The notes beneath the pieces were generated by a model, which did no database searches, was not told the origin of the DNA, and saw nothing but the letters and a program-made list of their open reading frames with translations. DNA of 64,000 bases from Dermacentor variabilis (taxonomy: Eukaryota; Arthropoda; Arachnida; Ixodida; Ixodidae): the NCBI RefSeq assembly GCF_050947875.1, contig NC_134568.1, forward strand, positions 251,365,767 through 251,429,766, in the 5' to 3' direction. A program made the position numbers and the translations under genes. Of the stretch, positions 1-10,200 are shown piece after piece. The stretch's first letter is position 1; each line of letters opens with the position of its first letter.

Positions 1-112
1 TCTGCGACACAGGGCCCTTCATGCAGTCCACTTCCCGCTTCCCGTCGGGGCCGGGATCGAACCCGGTCACTCTGCGCGGGAGCCAGCCATTCTCCCACCC
101 AACCGCGCCAGC
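1..112 (-). repeat. tRNA-derived SINE head (partial)
   Basis: Read on the minus strand, this segment has a tRNA-like pol III promoter. A B-box-like GGGTTCGATCC lies near 53-63 and an A-box-like stretch lies near 85-100. It is cut by the window edge. It does not fold obviously as a full tRNA with a 7-bp acceptor stem, so a SINE head is more likely than a tRNA gene. No target duplication can be tested because one end is missing. Confidence 0.45.
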
Positions 113-194
113 GCCTTCTATACATATATATAGTTGCCGCGAAAACAAGCCCTATACACACGGCCTAGCTCGCGAGGAGTCACGCGATTTACAC

Positions 195-615
195 GTGATG
201 TGAGATGCGCGTCGTGTAGCGTCAATACGTGAACACTTTGCATTGCAGTTGAATATTATCGTACCAGGTGGCACTCCGTGTAGCAGTTGCATAGGTAACA
301 GTGCAAGGTAGATAGAGAAGCTTTGAGGAAGAAAAGATGATTGAGAAGATATACACAAAACTGCTAGAATGAAAAACACGTATACCGTACTTGATTAAAT
401 CAAGCAGATTAGGGAATACATTTCTCACCAACCCGTTTCAAGGGGGATGCCAATAAATCATCGTCATCAGCAGCAGCAGCATCGTATCGTGCCACTTGTC
501 ACACGATGTCAGATGCGCGCTGTGTAGCGTCGATACGTGCGAACGTTGCATTGCAGATGCCTTGTGTTCCACCAGGTGTCACGGCACGTAGCACTTGCAT
601 CGTATCGGGCCACAT
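195..615. repeat. Diverged direct repeat (195-305 and 503-615)
   Basis: Two blocks of about 110 bp align along their length, sharing strings such as agatgcgcg, gtgtagcgtc, ttgcattgcag and accaggtg. They differ by many substitutions and small indels. The spacing is about 310 bp. They may be two copies of an unrecognised repeat or an old local duplication. No coding potential is evident. Confidence 0.5.
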
Positions 616-2055
616 GTCAAGGGATGTGACATGTGTGACGCGTAGTCTCGATCTCCGTGTTTACTCTTCGGTATACGTTCTGGCCAATTTGCCAATAATT
701 TGCCAATTCTGGTTAAATTCGAAATGTCAGCCATTACCCTTCGTGGGGCATGTCGCCACGATAGTAACGTCACTTACTATTGCCTGTTAAGCAACATTAT
801 GTCCACATAGAGAAACATTTAGAGACGGCGATTTTCCGCTGTTAGTAGCTGATTCGTCCGTTGTTGTTTTTTCCACCAAAGGGCATAACAGTAGCACAGC
901 AAGACAACCGCAAATAAGGAAACGCACACGCGACACAGGTGCGAGCGTCTGTAGGGCGTGTCTGTATATAGGATATGTTTCCTTCATTGCGGTTGCGTCA
1001 TGTCGGTACATTATATCCTTCAGCAAACATAAACTATCAGCCCAACAAAGTGTGCTCGTTTTTTTTTTCGGCGATTTCTCTTTTTCTTGAATTGGAATGA
1101 TTTTATCTCTCGTAGCTGTTCGCTAATAAATGTTAGCTTTACGCAGTCAGGTGTGTCGCTGTGAACTGAAGTGACAGCCTATAATAACTATACCCAAAGA
1201 ACAGTAAAATGATGGTGTCCTATGTAGTATATACTTGCGTCACAACTTGAACTTATAACGAGACTGCGGATGGAGGTCAAACAACGTCAAACGTGCGCAC
1301 CTCTACAAAACTAAGCCCTAAGTGGCAAGAAAAAAACCTCGCAAACACATAACTAAAGAGAACACAACGACAAAATATGCGGTAAGTCCGGTTATATTAT
1401 GTTCGGATGGCTGTTGCAGAACGTAGCCTAAAGAGACTCACGCCGGGCGAAAGGTAATGGGCAATAGTTTATTTTGCCTCACCAGCGCCGGTGCGTCAGG
1501 TCACGGAGTATAGAGGAAGCACCGAGACCAATCTGGCACGCTCTGCGCAGCGGCTCGTATGCAGGCGTGGCCGATGAGACCGTGGGGCTAATCAGTGCTC
1601 CTCAACTCAGCAACGAAACGTACTTGCTACTGCGGTATAATGTGGTTGGTAAAAGCGTATGTCATGGAGGGCGCTAATGTAGCAAAATACAGCAACCACA
1701 TACGCGTGAAGTGAAAAAAAAAAAAAAAAACAGAGAGAATGAGGCAACCGAGCATCTTCTCAAGAGCAGCCACAAATAAATACTTTGCTAACGTTCTGTA
1801 GCTTAGTGCTGGAAATTAAGTCCATTTAGTAAGGATCTTATTGAAGGTAAACGCGGCTGTCAAAATTATTTTTGAAGGTGCATAGTATTCGCGCGCTAAT
1901 CGTGAACGTGTGGATGTCTACGGGAGCGCTTAGTGCCATACTACTGATGTGATTTAAAGCGACCACGAAACAACACACATCCTATCCATAAATTTGTTAA
2001 CATATGTTTTGCCATTTGGGTCGCGTTAGGACTGCAACGGAGAATGGCAGCCAGC
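616..2055. other. Unassigned intergenic DNA
   Basis: No recognisable gene or repeat family was found on either strand. The short ORFs are chance frames with no motif. There is a short A run at 1717-1731. The Ruka SINE starts just after this stretch. Confidence 0.4.
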
Positions 2056-2067
2056 GCTTACTGGTTT

Positions 2068-2299
2068 GAAATTATGGGGTTTTAAGTGCCAAAACCACTT
2101 TCTGATTATGAGGCACGCCGTAGTGGAGGTCTCCGGAAATTTTGACCACCTGGGGTTCTTTAACGTGCACCTAAATCTATGTACACGGGCGTTTTCGCAT
2201 TTCGCCCCCATCGAAATGCGGCCGCCGTGGCCGGGATTCGATCCCGCGACCTCGTGCTCCGCAGCCCAACACCATAGCCACTGAGCAACCACGGCGGGT
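2068..2299 (-). mobile_element. Ruka-type SINE, complete, with 12-bp target duplication
   Basis: This is a tRNA-derived SINE read on the minus strand. The head begins at 2299 with CCCGCCGTGGTTGCTCAGTG and has a pol III B box near GGATCGAATCC. The body contains the tick-SINE strings GTGCACGTTAAAGAACCCC and GGCGTGCCTCATAATCAG. The 3' end is at about 2068. The 12-bp sequence GCTTACTGGTTT flanks it perfectly at 2056-2067 and 2300-2311, which shows target-primed insertion. Ruka SINEs are known from ixodid ticks, so this element also indicates the source organism. Confidence 0.93.
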
Positions 2300-2311
2300 G
2301 CTTACTGGTTT

Positions 2312-2984
2312 TCGTCTATGGACGAATGCAGCGCGTTCAGACCTATTATTGAAAAACCATATAAAGTAGCTACAGCAAGGCTATATATGCCTGATCTGCT
2401 GAGTATCGCAACCACTGCATGTGGCAAACAGGGTACATCCTTGTGCCATCTAGCGTGATTGCACTGACGAGAAGATAGTCCGAGAGACGAAGAACGTTGA
2501 TAAGATTACTCAGTTTCTCTTCTAGTACTTTTACTTGCACAGCCTATGACAACCGCCTGTCAAATACGACGCCCCATAAACTTGTGTTGCCGCACGTCAT
2601 CCAACCACTGAGAGTCAAGCACTTACGGTAACTTTGTCAAGTGTATTCTGGTGAAAGAAAGAACAGCAGTTTTTTTTTCTTTGAAAGGCCCATGCTTCTG
2701 CTTTTCAAGAACTCATCGGCAATGCTTAAGCCCTCTTGTAGGCCCTGCTGAATGATTTGAGCATTAGGACCATATGCGCCAGCCGTATGCGCAAAGTGAA
2801 TAGTGCAAAAAAGGAGGCAAGATATGGGGCAGTTCACCCATTACACACTTAAAAAGAAATCGACTGAGTACACTTCCTTCTGGAACACCTTGGCTCACTT
2901 TTTCTGTTTTGCTTCTGCGGAAAGTTGCACATTATATGCGACATACCCTAACATGTAATTCACTACACCTACCAAAAGAAACCG
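2312..2984. other. Unassigned DNA with a possible decayed secreted-peptide exon
   Basis: Most of this stretch shows nothing. On the minus strand a 66-codon open frame (2637-2837) starts with a hydrophobic, Cys-containing run that looks like a signal peptide, followed by a polar helix-like segment. The frame opens with GTG, not ATG, and an in-frame TAA lies two codons upstream. A good splice-donor string (ACC|GTAAGT) lies just past the stop, and a run of nine A bases could mark a frameshift. It may be a broken exon of a small secreted protein or chance. Confidence 0.25.
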
Positions 2985-3278
2985 CTCGATAGAAACAATT
3001 CATAGACATCGGATTGACACCGCCTATACCAAATGTTCCTTGTACAAGTTAGGAAAAACCTACGGTACTGTGTGCTCTTGTAAAGAGGCTGAGGAAGACA
3101 TATAACGCCTGATATTACACTGCCAAAGTTATTATACTCACAGTGCGAAGCTTTTTGCGAAGATACATGCTATGGATAGGAGGCCAATAACACAAGATAA
3201 TATCCTGGGTACATCTCGTTAACCTCCCTACCTTTGATTTGTCATTTGCTCTCTCTCTCTCTCTCTCTCTCTCTCTGG
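2985..3278 (+). pseudogene. LINE ORF2 C-terminal fragment with (CT)n tail
   Basis: The plus strand translates in broken frame to the end of a non-LTR retrotransposon ORF2. A His-Arg-His-Arg segment is followed by a Cys-x-Cys, Glu-Glu-Asp-Ile and Leu-His-Cys pattern, matching the Cys/His cluster after the RNase H domain in the other LINE copies here. It contains stop codons and ends in CTCGTTAACCTCCCTACCTTT followed by a (CT)n run at 3249-3277, the 3' tail shared by this LINE family. It is 5'-truncated, as expected for LINE insertion. Confidence 0.7.
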
Positions 3279-3809
3279 GTACATGGCGATAAGAACACTT
3301 CCAACACAGTGTAGCACGCGAATTGGTACAGTTTCTTGAAGAATAGGGAATATCTGAACGTTATTAAATATTTATTATTGTAACTTTGATCACGACGCTG
3401 TGTTTGTCAAAGTGATCCTTTCTTTTTTACAATTTCATATATACGTGTTTCGCGTATTCGCTCATATTATCGTGTTGCTGTGGTTCTGTGCGTTTTTGTG
3501 TGCGCTGTGTTTTTCACCAACGAAGGCCGCTGTGCGTACGTCAACAACCACTCAGAGACAATTCTTTTTGGTGTCACAGTATGAGAACGTTAGAACTGTT
3601 GCCACTATAATATTTTCTCTATTCTTCTACTTTTTTTTTTTTACCTCAGTAATGAATTAGGAGAAGAGGAGTGGCCGGTGCCGTCTTTCCTTGCATACAG
3701 TTATTAAAAAAAAATAGTCCGAGAGAGGGAGGATCTGCTGCTGGGAAGAAAGTTTTCATAATATATGTTTGAGGTAATGTTGCTGCCCAACGCCCTTAAT
3801 GATAATCAC
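3279..3809. other. AT-rich unassigned DNA
   Basis: No gene or repeat family was recognised. An 86-codon hydrophobic ORF at 3400-3660 comes from T-rich sequence and has no motif. Confidence 0.35.
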
Positions 3810-4007
3810 GCAAGAAGACTCAGATTTGCACTATAAAATAATTTACATCCTCAAAAGTGAAAAAGGATGTAGATGTGTCTAACTCACACCCTTAGTGTGT
3901 CGGTTATATAAATCACACCCCAAGGGTGTGAGTTATAGACACGTGTACACCCTTTTTCACTTTTAAAGGTGTAAATTATTGTATAGTGAAAGTCTGAGTC
4001 TTTTTGC
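3810..4007. mobile_element. Fold-back MITE, about 200 bp
   Basis: The two halves are long inverted repeats. The left arm begins GCAAGAAGACTCAG and contains TAATTTACA, AAAGTGAAAAAGG and AACTCACACCC. The right arm carries the reverse complements in the same order, ending CTGAGTCTTTTTGC at 4007. Nearly the whole unit folds on itself with a short loop near 3900-3925. It encodes no protein, so it is most simply a non-autonomous DNA transposon. The superfamily cannot be assigned because the target duplication is unclear. Confidence 0.75.
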
Positions 4008-4239
4008 ATTATTTTGAGTGTCTGTCAGTATTCATAGGCAACGAGAAAATGTTCGTAGGAAATGTAAAGGGAAACTAAACAAACGTGTACGCACGTTACG
4101 CAGTTCCTCTTTTATCATGGGAGCAACATTGTCTGCGGGGCTTTAGGTATATTATGAAGAGCACTGGCTCACGGAGGAAGAGTCTGGGGAGAATAAAGAA
4201 AAAAAAAAACAGAGCCAAAATTAGAAAGAGGAGATGAAC

Positions 4240-4770
4240 GTTGTCAACTGTGGGAGCGTCAAGAAGGGGACAAGGAGGAGCGCGCGTTGTAACAGAGGCG
4301 TGCATTCCGGGGACGGTGCCAAAACCCCGAGGAGGCTCGGTGCCAGCGGTGTCAGAGCGTTGTCAAGGCAGACAGACAACCAGCAGAGGGGTGTTGGTGT
4401 GGGGTAAGCCGAGTGCCGGCTGCCCGTTGAGCTGTCCGCGTTATCTGTTACAGCGTTTAGATGGCCCACAACATCGTAGCCATCGATCACGGCGCAGGCC
4501 GACGTCGTCGGGAGAGAGAAAGCGCGCCGCCGCTGCTGACGCCCGACGACCGCAGCCGGAGAGCGTCAAGCGCCGTCGGCGGCGGCCGTCTCGAGGACGT
4601 GCGCCGCAGGAGCGCGCAGGCCGACCGTGAGCGATGGCCGGCTGGACGACGCCCGGCCTTTCCCGGGTCCCGGCTTTGACGGAGTAGTGGTGGCCCCGTC
4701 GGCTACGGCCGAACAGTGGACGCCACCCGTTGCGGCGGCACCCACCGCGCAGTGAGTGTGCGCATGCGTA
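4240..4770. other. CpG-rich stretch, candidate promoter or first exon
   Basis: The sequence between about 4440 and 4770 is strongly GC- and CpG-rich compared with its AT-rich flanks. Overlapping Arg-rich open frames occur on both strands, which is typical of GC-rich non-coding DNA. A plausible splice donor (CA|GTGAGTG) lies near 4751. It may be a CpG-rich promoter or first exon of an unrecognised gene. No protein family is recognised in any frame. Confidence 0.3.
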
Positions 4771-5846
4771 CACCCTGCTGGCACTTCCGCCCGTCCTGGT
4801 CGAGGAGACAATGCGCAATGCGTGCCTTGACCTGAGCCCAAGGTGGGCGTCGGGCTTCAGAGGCCAGGGTGCGTGCCCGCAAACGGTCGCTTGCCACGGC
4901 AGCCTGCCTTCAGCCGAAAATTATAGCGGCCTATAGCACTACGTGGGGGGACCATTGGTTCTAGGAGCTCGACGCAACGCAAAATTTGGTTTCCGCGCAG
5001 GGAAGCCAGTGAGGAATACCCCTGCTTAACCTCTCTGCATTAACATACATTATTCCTCTCCCTAGACATACGGGTTGGTCGATTCCACAAGCGCGAGCGC
5101 GAAATCTACATATAACCGGTGTGCGCCGATATTTGACACTTCCTCTTTCTGCCGGCTGCATAACACACGACGCTCCGTTTTCAAAGCATCGATGCAGTTC
5201 CTGGAAGTAGGCGCGAGAGAGATGGCACAACCCAGGTAGGAATAAACAGATACGATAAGGAACGTCAAGCTAACCTCGAAGATGCCGACACAGACGTGTA
5301 AAAAGAAGCGAAATGATTTCTGCGTATACCAACCAGCTGAGAAGTGTGAAGGAAAGGATTAAAGGTTATAAGGACACTTTTCGAGCTCAGCAAAAATGTG
5401 TAATACAGGTGTCACGCGTGCATTCTCTATGTTCTTTGAGAGCTCTTACTGAACTTGTGTATATCTCCTCCCTGAAATTCTAAAATGGCAAGCCTTGAAA
5501 GAAGTAACTTGCCTGCAGCCAGCGGCGCTTATCTCCCACTCGAATGCGGCTAAACTACCACTCAGTCTAAGAGAATCTCATTAGTTACGACGACACGCTC
5601 AATGACATTTGAGGCTTCATGTATAACAACGGTAAAGCACTAAAAATAGCGGCAGCGATTTCTACTAGACTGAGTTACGTGTATCGATAGGACATTTAAT
5701 CTATGCATAGCGTTCGCCTCATACATTTCTTCTCAGAGAGGAGGGGGAGAGGGCACAGCTGGCAGAAGGTCTAAATTCTGGTAATTGGAGCTAATAACAT
5801 CGCTTAATCATCCAGAAACTGTATAATCGCTACTGATCGTGCCATA
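4771..5846. other. Unassigned DNA
   Basis: Nothing recognisable was found on either strand. Short ORFs lack motifs. The hAT element begins at 5847. Confidence 0.35.
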
Positions 5847-5856
5847 CAGTGTTGCG

Positions 5857-6950
5857 AAGTTACTACTCTGGATTATAATGACTCCAGAATTATTTCCCAT
5901 TTTCGCGACCCCAGAATGTAATGGCGACAACGCTTGGAGGAATGGAATGGAAATGGAATTAAGCGCATTTTACCTGAAATGGAATGGAAATGGAATTACG
6001 TCATTTTTTTCAAAAATAGAGCCCTTTTTCGCCTGCGCGCTGTTTGTTGTCAAATTATGCCGAAGAACCAACCAGCCCACATTCAGACATTCGCAAGTCT
6101 GGCTCGAATTTACAATAACGCAGTATTTTTAATATGGCTTGGCTGATTACAAGAACGGTACAGTTATAAGCGACACGCCTACTACAATTCTGTTCTTAAA
6201 TAGACTGAGTTGCTCTGAATTTTGTCTCGATTCTTCGCGTAACCGCGACTCTGTTCCGTCGGTATCCGCCATTCGAAACTAAGGCGGCGACATATCCTCC
6301 CCTCCCCCCCCCCCCCTTTAGGCCTTGTAATTTTTTTTTCACCTCCGCGGCACCTTCGCCCCGGCCGCCTGCTGTCTTCCCACCCTTCACTTCTTCGTTT
6401 TTTGCTTCTCTTGCCGTCGGCGACTCGGACGCATATCCGAAAAAGCGCTTCTCTGAGTTTTGATGCGTATTGACTCTGGCGCGATGCTTGTGTTCACTGC
6501 AAGCTTTCGCATACCAGCTTGCGCGCCGTCTCACCTTGTACTCCTCCCCCCGCCCCAACCCTTTTGCAATACTGTCTCCCCTGCCTAGACACACGGACGC
6601 CTTTGCCCGAAACCCAGTCCACGAAGGCATGCAGGTCAGCGCAGTACACAGTCGTACACGATGTACTGTGCACCCTCTCCCTCCATACAGAGAGAGAAAG
6701 GGAGGGACGGAGAGAGAGAGAGAGACTAAACTTTTGGAAGTATTGGTTCGGGAAGCCAGCCGAAGCAGGATAGCCCACGTAACTGCGGCCACGGCGGTGC
6801 CTCCCCGAGCGACGATTCGCGCCAAAGAAAACCCGTGGTCGCTCTGTTCAAGCGAGCTCTGTTCTACTGCAAATAAAAAGCGCTTCCATAACGCTCTGCC
6901 ACAACGGCTCCTGCGTCCAGCGGCTCACGCACGCAGTAAGCCCGCCAACA
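5857..6950 (+). other. hAT 5' non-coding region
   Basis: This lies between the left end and the first transposase exon. It contains the GGAATGG subterminal repeats (to about 5996), a C run (6305-6317) and pyrimidine-rich DNA. The long minus-strand frame at 6196-6825 is low-complexity (Lys/Glu/Gly-rich) and is not treated as a gene. Confidence 0.5.
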
Positions 6951-8479
6951 TGGCACATTGGAAACAATCTTTTTTATATTACCCGCAAAGAAAACAAACA
7001 AGCTGCACGCTGCAAGCACTGCTCCGAAACTCTACATGTTGTAGTCTAAGTTCCATCTAATTTGATTAGGCACCTAAAAAGAAAGCACGAACGTGAGTAC
7101 ACGCAACAAGAGAAAGGGCTGGCAAGTCACCCGAAGATAACGTCGGCCTTCACCGGTGGATGCAGCTCTGTGCCTGTTCATCGAAAGGCTGCTCTTGACG
7201 ACGCCATAATCAACATGATTTGCACTGACATGGAGCCCTTTCGTGTTGTCGAGAAGGAGGGATTCAAACAATTCGTGACGGTAAGTTTGACATTATTATA
7301 AGCTGCCTTTCATCAAAGTAACTGTTTTCCATTCTTTCAAATTCAGGTCGCCGTCCCGGGGTACAAGTTGCCATCGCGGGATGACCTCAGAGAGAAGTTC
7401 CTGCCCGGGAAAGTATCAGTGCTGCAGACCAAAATATCATCGTCTTTGGCGGGAGCGGAGTACGTCTGTATCGCACTAGACGTGCGGACGTCGCGGTCTA
7501 CGGAGTGCTTCCTGGATGTCGAAGCAACATTCGCGGACAGTGACTTCACGGCCCACACGTACCTCCGCAGTTTCACTCGCCTGACGGGGAGCCACACCGC
7601 TGCTCGGATCTGCTCCGAATATGGCGCAGCGTTGCTGCAATGGAACATCGCTGACAAGATGAAATATGTATTTTCGCACAATTTCGCCTGCGTTAACTGT
7701 TTTATTTCTTCCAGGTCCTTCGCATAGTGACAGATAACGCTTCAGCATTGATAAAGACATTCGCATTTAGCGGGTTGGAGACTGAAGAGGACGATGATGA
7801 TGACAATTTCTACGACTGCCCGGAACGCTTAACCAAAGAGCTTTTAAGCGAGCTCCATCAGTTGGAGCAATTTGGATTTGACTGAGCCGGCCACAGCCTG
7901 CAGCTTGCCATAAAAGACGCCATTCGGCAGGTATGCGCTATTAAATAACATAGTGGTTTCATTTTATCTGCATTGATACATCGTTCCTTTATTGATATTT
8001 GCATGAATTGTTTGGCCCAAGCTTTGTTAAATAATTTGCCATAAATGCATAGACAAAGAATGTATAAATATAATAATTACAATTTGAAAGGTAAAGGCAG
8101 ACAACTGTACCTATTACAGCGTCGGCGCTTAAAATATTTTTTATGCAACTACCCGCAGCTCTTGTATAGCCGAATTTTCGAGCGTGCATCTCTTTTTAAT
8201 CTTGCGAATTCGTAGTGCATTTGCTGCCATGGCCGAGATTAAAAACTCTGCTTCCCATCAAACAGTGGCTGCGGATCATTTTTCTGCCGCAGGCCAGGCA
8301 CCAAGCTTACGCGACTTCTAGGTGTGCTCTCATCACGTCAATCAACGGTTTTGAAATACCTCTAAATACAAACAAAAGCAAAACTGTCACACATGTAAAG
8401 AACGCCCATGGCGTCCCGAAGTGACATTTTAAAAGATTTGGATTGGGTTTATTGCTTGTTCAAGCTATTTTTGTCTTAT

Positions 8480-9655
8480 TGTATTCTCTACACCCTGTTA
8501 CTTTTCTTCTTTCGTGAGCTCGCTCTCCTTTTTCTTCACTACACCCCCAGCCCCCGCCCGGGAGAATGAAATGCTGCGTACCTCACTCCTTCTAGTACAA
8601 ATCGCTCTGCCCGTAAGCACAGTAGCCTTGTATATAAGACCAGTGAGAGCTGTGCAGAGGTCATGTCTTTCGTTTTGAAAAGATGGGCAGTAGCAAAGTA
8701 GATGTTCTATAGTTTCCTCGGCACCGCAGGCATTACAGTCGGCGCTATCAGTCATTCCAATCAAAAACGTATATGCATTGGTGAATGCGACGCCCAAGCG
8801 TAAGCGGCACAGCATTGTTTCCTCATTTCGCAGAAGTACTGGTAACAGCCGCAGTTGCATAGAGGGGTCGAGGGAATGCAATCCTTCATGGGTGAATTCA
8901 GGTGTGTGCCACTTCTCTAATGTCATACGGTGTGCTACCTTGCTTAGGTGTTGGGCTGCGTCGGTCCGCAATAAAGGTACAGAAACAAGGGTTGCTCCTT
9001 CGTGTGCTTTCCTAGCAGCTTCGACAGCGAGGTCGTTGCCGGAGATACCGCAATGGCCAGGCAGCCACTGAAACACGACGTCGTGTCCTTTCGCTATCAT
9101 ACGATGGTGCATTTCTCGTATCTCCGACACTAGTTGTTCACACGACCCGCGACGAAGAGATGACAGAAGACATTGCAAGGCCGCCTTCGAATCGCAGAAT
9201 ATTGCTCACCGATTAGCGGGTTGGTTGTTAATGTAATCAACGGCACCTCGGAGGGCAACAAGCTCCGATCCGGTCGATGTTGTCATGTGAGAAATCTTGT
9301 ATCGGACTCTAATTGATCGTGATGGTATAACCACTGCGCCGGTGGAGCTGGTCTGAGTGGAAGAGCCATCCGTATATATGTGGACTCGGTCAAAGTAGAA
9401 AGTGTTCAAACAATCCAGAGCTGCTTGCTTCAGGGCCAAGGTAGGCAGGTCGGTCTTCTTTCTTATCCCTGGAACCGTGAGACGCACTTGAGGTTGTTTT
9501 AAACACCACAAAGCTGAGGTTGAACGTGCTGAGCTAGATAGAACACCGTTCACCTTGAAGAAGATCTTGGGACCATGGCCTCGCATATCGCAGCTACAAA
9601 AGGCCACAAAAGCTCTGCTGCGATATTTGCAGGCTACTGGATTGAATCAGCGTCT
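8480..9655 (-). pseudogene. LINE ORF2 RNase H and C-terminal fragment inside hAT intron
   Basis: On the minus strand two frames, split by a frameshift near 9180-9205, encode the end of a non-LTR retrotransposon polyprotein. The upstream part has PQVRLTVPG and then RNase H with HIYTDGS, SELVAL and FCDSKAAL. The downstream part has FQWLPGHCGISGNDLAVEAA, then a C-terminal Cys/His cluster (CNACGAEETIEHLLCYC). RNase H catalytic acids D, E, D and D are all present. It is 5'-truncated and lies within the largest transposase intron, so it entered after or during decay of the hAT element. RNase H plus this Cys/His tail fits the I/Jockey group of LINEs; the exact clade needs a tree. Confidence 0.8.
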
Positions 9656-9659
9656 GTGA

Positions 9660-9825
9660 TCTGGACTGAGTGACCGAACGATATACCCAGTAGACTTTCT
9701 TTTCTTCTTTTAATCTTTCCGTCCCCTTTTCCCTTTCCCCAGTGTAGGGTAGCCAACCGGGCTCAGTCCTGGTTAACCTCCCTATCTTTCCTTTATCATT
9801 TGCTCTCTCTCTCTATATAAGACCA
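9660..9825 (+). repeat. LINE 3' tail with (CT)n, plus strand
   Basis: This segment carries the 3'-terminal block shared by the tick LINEs in this window. TTCCCTTTCCCC, GTGTAGGGTAGCCAACCGG and GGTTAACCTCCCTATCTTTCC are followed by a short (CT)n run at about 9803-9815. It lies in the opposite orientation to the adjacent LINE fragment, so it is a separate, heavily 5'-truncated insertion. Confidence 0.65.
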
Positions 9826-10200
9826 GTCAGCGAGGCGGCAGCCTGCTGCTAGGATGTTTATTTAAATTACGAAGCCCATTTCATTAAGATAATACCGGCC
9901 GTAGTTCCGTAGCCATGCACTACGGGCGCGACATTTATTCCTGAAGAACAGGAAGATGCAGCCTATGCATTAATGTGCACTCAAATTATCGCAGGGCTGG
10001 AGAAAACGGCTGTGCCTGTCCCCACTTTATTTTGCCTAATGCAGTCCTCAAGAGTGTCAGTGTGTCGCCGACTGCAATACCATGCGATTACATATGTCAT
10101 CATTCTCTTTCTGAAACTCTATTGCATTGCAGGCTTGCTGTTTGCACTACCTGCACCTGCAGTGGCAATATTCACTAATTGTCGTCCTCGCTTTATTTAG
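9826..10200 (+). other. Rest of hAT intron 3
   Basis: This is non-coding remainder of the transposase intron, ending in a TTTATTTAG acceptor before exon 4 at 10201. Nothing else was recognised in it. Confidence 0.45.

Noticed and set aside
2200..2299. tRNA gene at the SINE head
   Set aside because: The B box and flanking homology belong to Ruka. The element has a SINE body and a target duplication, so it is not a functional tRNA gene.
4241..4818. Arg-rich ORFs on both strands of the CpG-rich block
   Set aside because: Expected in GC-rich DNA. Both strands are open together and no domain is visible.
6196..6825. 209-codon minus ORF inside the hAT 5' region
   Set aside because: Low-complexity Gly/Lys/Glu composition in pyrimidine-rich non-coding transposon DNA, on the strand opposite to the transposase.
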